Assembly (NCBI RefSeq): GCF_932526225.1
Contig: NC_064048.1
Location: forward strand, 7,791,015-7,855,014
DNA: 64,000 bases
Source of the DNA: Nematostella vectensis
Taxonomy: Eukaryota; Cnidaria; Anthozoa; Actiniaria; Edwardsiidae
Direction: 5' to 3'
Positions 59,295-64,000 of the stretch are shown here, in pieces (the stretch's first letter is position 1; every line of letters starts with the position of its first letter). Position numbers and translations under genes: made by a program. Below the pieces are notes generated by a model. It saw only the letters and a program-made list of their open reading frames with translations. It did not search any database and was not told the DNA's origin.

Positions 59295-62200
59295 ATCCAA
59301 AGAGCTCATTAAGGAGGCTATACTGGACAATGACTTTCTTAAGAACTTGGAGGCTTCACAAGTCCGTGAAGTTGTTGAATGCATGTGTGAACGGATGTTT
59401 AAGCGTGATGAATATATTATCAAGGAAAAAGAACCGGGCTCCCACCTCTACGTCCTTGAAGGTACAATGTGTGTTACTTTACTTCCGTACAGTATGTATA
59501 ACACAAATGCTGTTGATTTTTGGACCACCTTGTTAACCTCTTGGCTTAAGAGATGGATATCTGCCTTCTTTCTTTTTTTTTCCTTTTTTTTTTTAGTGAT
59601 TTATTGCTAAACTTCCGTCAGTTTTCTTATTTCATGCTTTCTGAGTGATGAAATTTCATTGCAGAGGGAAAATGTCAGGTGACGAAGGAGGGAACAGTAC
59701 TTGGCCATATGGGTCCGGGGAAAGCTTTTGGAGAACTTGCAATTTTGTACAACTGTACCCGAACAGCCAGCGTCAGAGGTAGGCTTTATTTATAATAATG
59801 AAATAAATAGCATTTGTAAACAAATAAGTTAATCTTATAAAACTTTTTCAAATGTTAGTATTATATAATTGTATTTTATACCTTGGTACACCAAAAACTG
59901 ATCAGGGCTGTTGAAATGGAGTGAGGCACTGGGGGCATGTGCACCCCAGATATTTTCTTAATGTTTCTGTATTGTGCCCACCCCTCCCCCCCAATCTTAT
60001 GTGGCCTGCTACGGCTCTGCTGATAGTTGACTCTGCCAAATGTTTTACTTTAAAAAGACTTTTTTCAGGGCAGACTGTCATTTCTAGCAAGTGTTGCAAT
60101 ATTTAGATGCTCCCATACAATCTTATTTCAAATAGGGAATAGTTGTAAGAGCTCCAAGTTTTATATGTTTTTTCTCCTTTTTCAGGGGTATATAGTAGAA
60201 TTTATTGGCATGCTGTGTCAAGCTTGAGATTGCTTTTGTTGCTTGTAGCTCTGTTTTAGCATCTAATCTGACCATTATTTGCATTATTAGCTCAAACCTC
60301 TGGTAAGTTATGGGCAATCGACCGCCAGACCTTCCAGACCATCATGATGAAGACAGGACTGATGCGTACAGCGGAGCACATGGAATTTCTGCGCAGGTAA
60401 AGTGCATCAGACCTGGGTAGTTAAAGAAGGGCCTTGTTTTTTTGTTTTCGGATAGACTTTGTTTTTTCCTTAGGTGTTTTAAAAGGCTTTACCTCAAATT
60501 CATTTGTCAAGTTATGTAAGCATCCTTCAAGAATTTTTTCCCCTTCTGTGATAAGCCTACATGGATATGGGAACTGTGTATATAACAACCCACTGCATGT
60601 ATATCCCACGACACAATCATCCCACCCACTCACCAAGCACAATATGAAGAAGTGTCTTGCATCAGCAACCCTATGAACCAATCCAGGCTATGTGTGCCTG
60701 GTAATTGTCTGATCTTCGTACAGATGCACTCAATATCAGACAACCTGTGTCTCTGTGAATAATCTGTACTTACCTGCTTATAAGAACCTGGGGTTTTCCA
60801 GGTTAGCATAAATAGGTCTTAAAGTGGCTGTTAGAAGTGGGGTATCTAGAATGATGAAATGTCAATACTGGCCGGCCTTCGTACAATATGTGGTCATTAT
60901 AGAATCATTTTTTAGCTTACTGCTTGAGAGTGATGATTTTCTTCATAGCTGGGAGATCTTGAAGGTTCATTAAAAAAATAGGAACCTGTTTCAAATTTAA
61001 GGCTAAATAGACTCTGTTTTGACGGGGGTCTTTTTGGTATTAGGCTAACAGGTACTTAAATTCTAGGTTCTTCTAAGCTGGTAAATACTGTATTTCGGCC
61101 TTGCATATTAAAAAAAAATATTGTGTGTTTTGTTTATTAGTGTCAACTTACTAAAAGATCTTGCTGAGTCCTATCTTCTAAAAATTGCTGATGTCATAGA
61201 AGAGGTAAGGAATATGTTCCAAGCATCTAAACTGAAAACTAGAAAAAGTTACAGTGCAACCAGTTAAATTGTCAAAGCCAAAAATATGCAGGATATTTAT
61301 TGTCATTTGTTGAATTGACAGAGATAATTTTGTCAACTTAATGAGACTTGCTCATATTTTTATAACTGTTTGAATAAGTGATAAGCTGGAACACATCACA
61401 TCACACAGTAAACAAGTCAGTAATGACTTGTACTTCTTGGCATACACTGCCGCAGACTTGAAAATTAGGGGTAAGGTGAATTGGCTAGCCACTCATTCAC
61501 TTTAAAATACGTCTCAAATGCGAACTCCTTTCTCACTAGACCTTCTCCATCTTTCCACCCACCCCCTAGCATCCCTCGGCTCCCAGTTTTATTTCTCCCC
61601 TTCGCATTTGACTAGTGCCTGGTCTTACCTCCTGATGATAAACCTTGTGCTAGAATACACGTAAGGTTGCTTTACATTTCGAAGAGCTCTAAGAAATATC
61701 CCACCTTTCCATTTTGTAACTCTATATACTCGTTTTTGTCATCCCCAGTCTTGCCATTCCACGCCATCATTTATGTTCAACATTTTCCTCCCTTCCAGAT
61801 CATCTATCCACCTAACACTCCCCCCCCCCCCCACCACCACCCACCCACCCCAGGTGCTTTGGTACGAATACCCGCCTTCAACCGAAAATTTAAAATTTTT
61901 TTAGAGCTTGCTTCTCTTTGTTTTTTTCGCTCAGTAAATCTAGTCTTACAACTACAAACACTTACACAACGGCGTAGCCATGATATTTAACAGGAGGGGG
62001 CCCAAAGGCCCTTTCAAGGCATTTGAAAAGGGAAAGTCCCTCTTGGGTGCATGTATCAGTGGTGGAATCAATGCCAAAATTGAACACCTATCTTTTCTTA
62101 CTTCAGACATTCTATGAAGAAGGGGAGTACATAATACGACAAGGTGCTCGAGGCGACACCTTCTTCATTATCAAAAGTGGAAATGTAAGAGTCGAGAGGA

Positions 62201-63801
62201 AATGAGCTTGTGGAGGTGCACTGCCCTGTGAGATGTTACATACTCAGTCAACTCTTGTTGAAAAAACATTAGATAACTTATTAAAGGTTTTTTGTGTGTG
62301 GAAGAATTCTAGTAGATATGTAATACAGTGGTACTGTACTTCTATTAAACATTTACTGTTAATTATGCAGCCACTCAAAATCAGTATTTCAACATCTATG
62401 GTCATGGCCTTCCTGTTACAATATGTATTTTCACTGTCACAATTCCCCATAAGTGACCAGGAAATCCTATTATTTTATCTACAAACCCTTTGGTAACAAG
62501 AATGGTAATAAACGTGTAAAGTTACTGTTGAAAGCTACAGAAATGTGATGGCCAGTGTGACTTAGACATTTCAGCAGGCCAGCAGTCTAGGGGAAATTGG
62601 TTGTTACCCCATTTACCCCTACATTTTTGTCACTGCTGCTTGTCTCCTGAATTAATGCCTGAATTAATTGTATTTCCTCTGACAGGTTGACATCACCCAA
62701 AGGACCAATGTCCACTCTGACCCTGTCCATGTAAGAAACCTTAGCAAGGGTGCCTACTTTGGTGAAAAGGCCCTAAAGGGGTAAGTTACAACCTCAGGAA
62801 CCCAGAAGACCAGAAGCGGGAGTATGTGCAAAGACAATACAAAGAGGGGAAACAGAAACGTTTCCCCCCTTACTTTGTCTTTGCACGTACTCTTACTTAG
62901 GGTCTTCACCTTGCCGTGGATGGGTAAGTTAGAAAGGGAGAAAAATGTAGGGTAAGACCAAACACCTGAAACGATTGGCTTTTAGGAGAGAATTATATTG
63001 AAAGTCTTTTTTTTTTCATAGCGATATTCTATCCTTTTGATAATAGATAAATGACAACATGAATATGGAAATAATCACTCTCTTTACAGCTGGGATGCTG
63101 GATTATATCGTGTCCCTCAAAGATCTAAGTCTTCATTCCTTTGTCTTTGTCTATCAAAATATTACAGTGCAGGCCATAGCAGGGGGTATGGCACTTGGGG
63201 CATGTCTCCCCCAATATTTAAAAGGGAAATGACCAATAGGGGCGTGGCTGTGCCTCCCAGTATTTTTAAAGTCTCTGTATTGGCCCCCCCTCCCCCAATC
63301 TTATGTGGCCTTATACGGCTCTGCAGTATCGCAAAATCAGTATTCAGTCAATCAACCTTAGTATGGCTGTAAGTCAATTGCCATTCATCACTTATTATTT
63401 ATTTCTCTTCCAGGGAGGACTTGCGAACGGCCAACTGCATCGCAGGCAAGGGTGGTGTGACATGCCTAGTTCTAGATAGAGAGTAAGTGCATAACTCAAT
63501 CGCAAAGTTGTAACAAGGCTTGAAATTTGCCTCATGGATTCGCAAACCTTTACCTCGCTCAAATCGCACATTCATTCTGATTTGAACTTCCCCTACACAT
63601 AAGATCACCTGAGCAGACTTTCCTCTATTTTCTGCTACCTCATATCCACAAATTTCAATCCCTTCCATACCACAGGCCTTTCAGCTTACCTACCCTTGGT
63701 TTTGTTCACAGAGCATTTGTGCAGTTCATTGGTAACCTTGACGACATTCAGCGTGATCAATATGATGACAGTCAACGAGGAGTGGACCCTCAGACTGCCA
63801 G
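59295..63801 (+). CDS. PRKG1: PKG shared exons: two cGMP-binding domains (kinase domain off window)
   Basis: Shared regulatory exons: 59295-59461, 59665-59778, 60291-60396, 61141-61204, 62107-62184, 62686-62780, 63414-63482, 63712-63801; all GT-AG and in phase, the last ending in phase 2 for a further exon beyond the window. Short-isoform numbering: [14 protein letters not shown] from 100, CNB-A about 112-220 with the cGMP cassette [15 protein letters not shown] (R187, T188), CNB-B about 235-345 with [17 protein letters not shown] (R311, T312) and [16 protein letters not shown]. The threonine after the cassette arginine is the mark of cGMP over cAMP selectivity. Binding of cGMP to both sites releases the pseudosubstrate and activates the Ser/Thr kinase. 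The protein is truncated only by the window edge. Confidence 0.95.
59903..60025 (+). mobile_element. 'ggggcgtggctg' family repeat in PKG intron, partial
   Basis: GGCACTGGGGGCATGTGCAC, TATTTTCTTAATGTTTCTGT and CCCCCAATCTTATGTGGCCT match 63170-63328; the middle part with the GGGGCGTGGC block is deleted. Confidence 0.65.
61205..62106 (+). other. PKG intron between shared exons 4 and 5
   Basis: Pyrimidine-rich in 61530-61860, with a C run at 61820-61834. Sequence at 61969-62010 ('ggcgtagccatgatattta' then 'gggggcccaaagg') resembles an end of the 'gtagcc' MITE class, without a visible partner end. Confidence 0.5.
62817..62897. mobile_element. Short palindrome in PKG intron
   Basis: GGGAGTATGTGCAAAGACAA and TTGTCTTTGCACGTACTCTT are inverted copies; GGGGAAAC and GTTTCCCC close the stem around a 5-6 base loop. 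Probably a minimal MITE. Confidence 0.7.
63170..63328 (+). mobile_element. MITE of the 'ggggcgtggctg' family, fullest copy
   Basis: From TGCAGGCCATAGCAGGGGG to CCTTATACGGCTCTGCA, with TGCAG at both ends in inverted form. The inner block ACCAATAGGGGCGTGGCTGT is shared with 31288-31465. Partial copies lie at 59903, 19433 and probably 10316-10375. Confidence 0.7.
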
Positions 63802-64000
63802 GTGCGTTAATGCCCTCTTATTTCAAATGGAGCTGAATGAGAGACAGATGGGCTTTGTGTAAGGTATTGGGGTGGGGGTGGGGGGTTCCTATGAAAATGA
63901 ATTGACATTTAACCAGCTGATTTCGTCTTCATTTCGTATATTACAAATAGTTTGTTTTATGGTGGCTTTCTGGCTTTAACCCTTTCAATGGCTTTCAACC

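Overview
This is an animal nuclear genome segment. It has multi-exon genes with GT-AG introns, a genome of roughly 40% GC by eye, and very many short palindromic DNA-transposon remnants (MITEs) in introns and between genes. Gene content and style (an animal phosphonatase gene, compact introns, MITE load) fit a cnidarian, most likely a sea anemone close to Nematostella vectensis. The species call is an inference and was not checked against a database. No rRNA, functional tRNA, CRISPR array or bacterial operon was seen.

Layout, left to right. 1158-2029 (+): last exon of a CLN3/battenin-like lysosomal membrane protein; its earlier exons lie outside the window or were not recognised. 4802-5755 (-): intronless TREX-type DEDDh 3'-5' exonuclease. 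It stands head to head with a 15-exon STPG2 (sperm-tail PG-rich repeat) gene at 6063-15281 (+). 16954-21121 (+): four-exon phosphonoacetaldehyde hydrolase (phnX) with a mitochondrial-type leader on its own exon. 23974-25446 (+): single-exon vanin/pantetheinase gene with one in-frame TGA. 30362-33073 (+): three-exon DHCR7 (7-dehydrocholesterol reductase). 41684 to the right edge (+): regulatory half of a cGMP-dependent protein kinase (PRKG1-like). It has two alternative N-termini, four exons at 41684-45267 and one exon at 54180-54475. Both join in the same phase to the shared cGMP-binding exons at 59295-63801. The kinase domain lies beyond the window.

Exon models were built from splice sites and reading phase. 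STPG2 (1734 nt), phnX (1008 nt) and DHCR7 (1479 nt) each sum to an intact frame with one terminal stop. Both PRKG1 isoforms stay open to the window edge.

The genes do not form a pathway; they are ordinary animal neighbours. The most interesting items are the phosphonatase with a probable organelle leader, the vanin gene with a lone in-frame stop, the two-promoter PKG gene whose second N-terminus resembles vertebrate PKG I-beta, a decayed duplicate of a DHCR7 splice acceptor, and several MITE families seen in two or more copies here.
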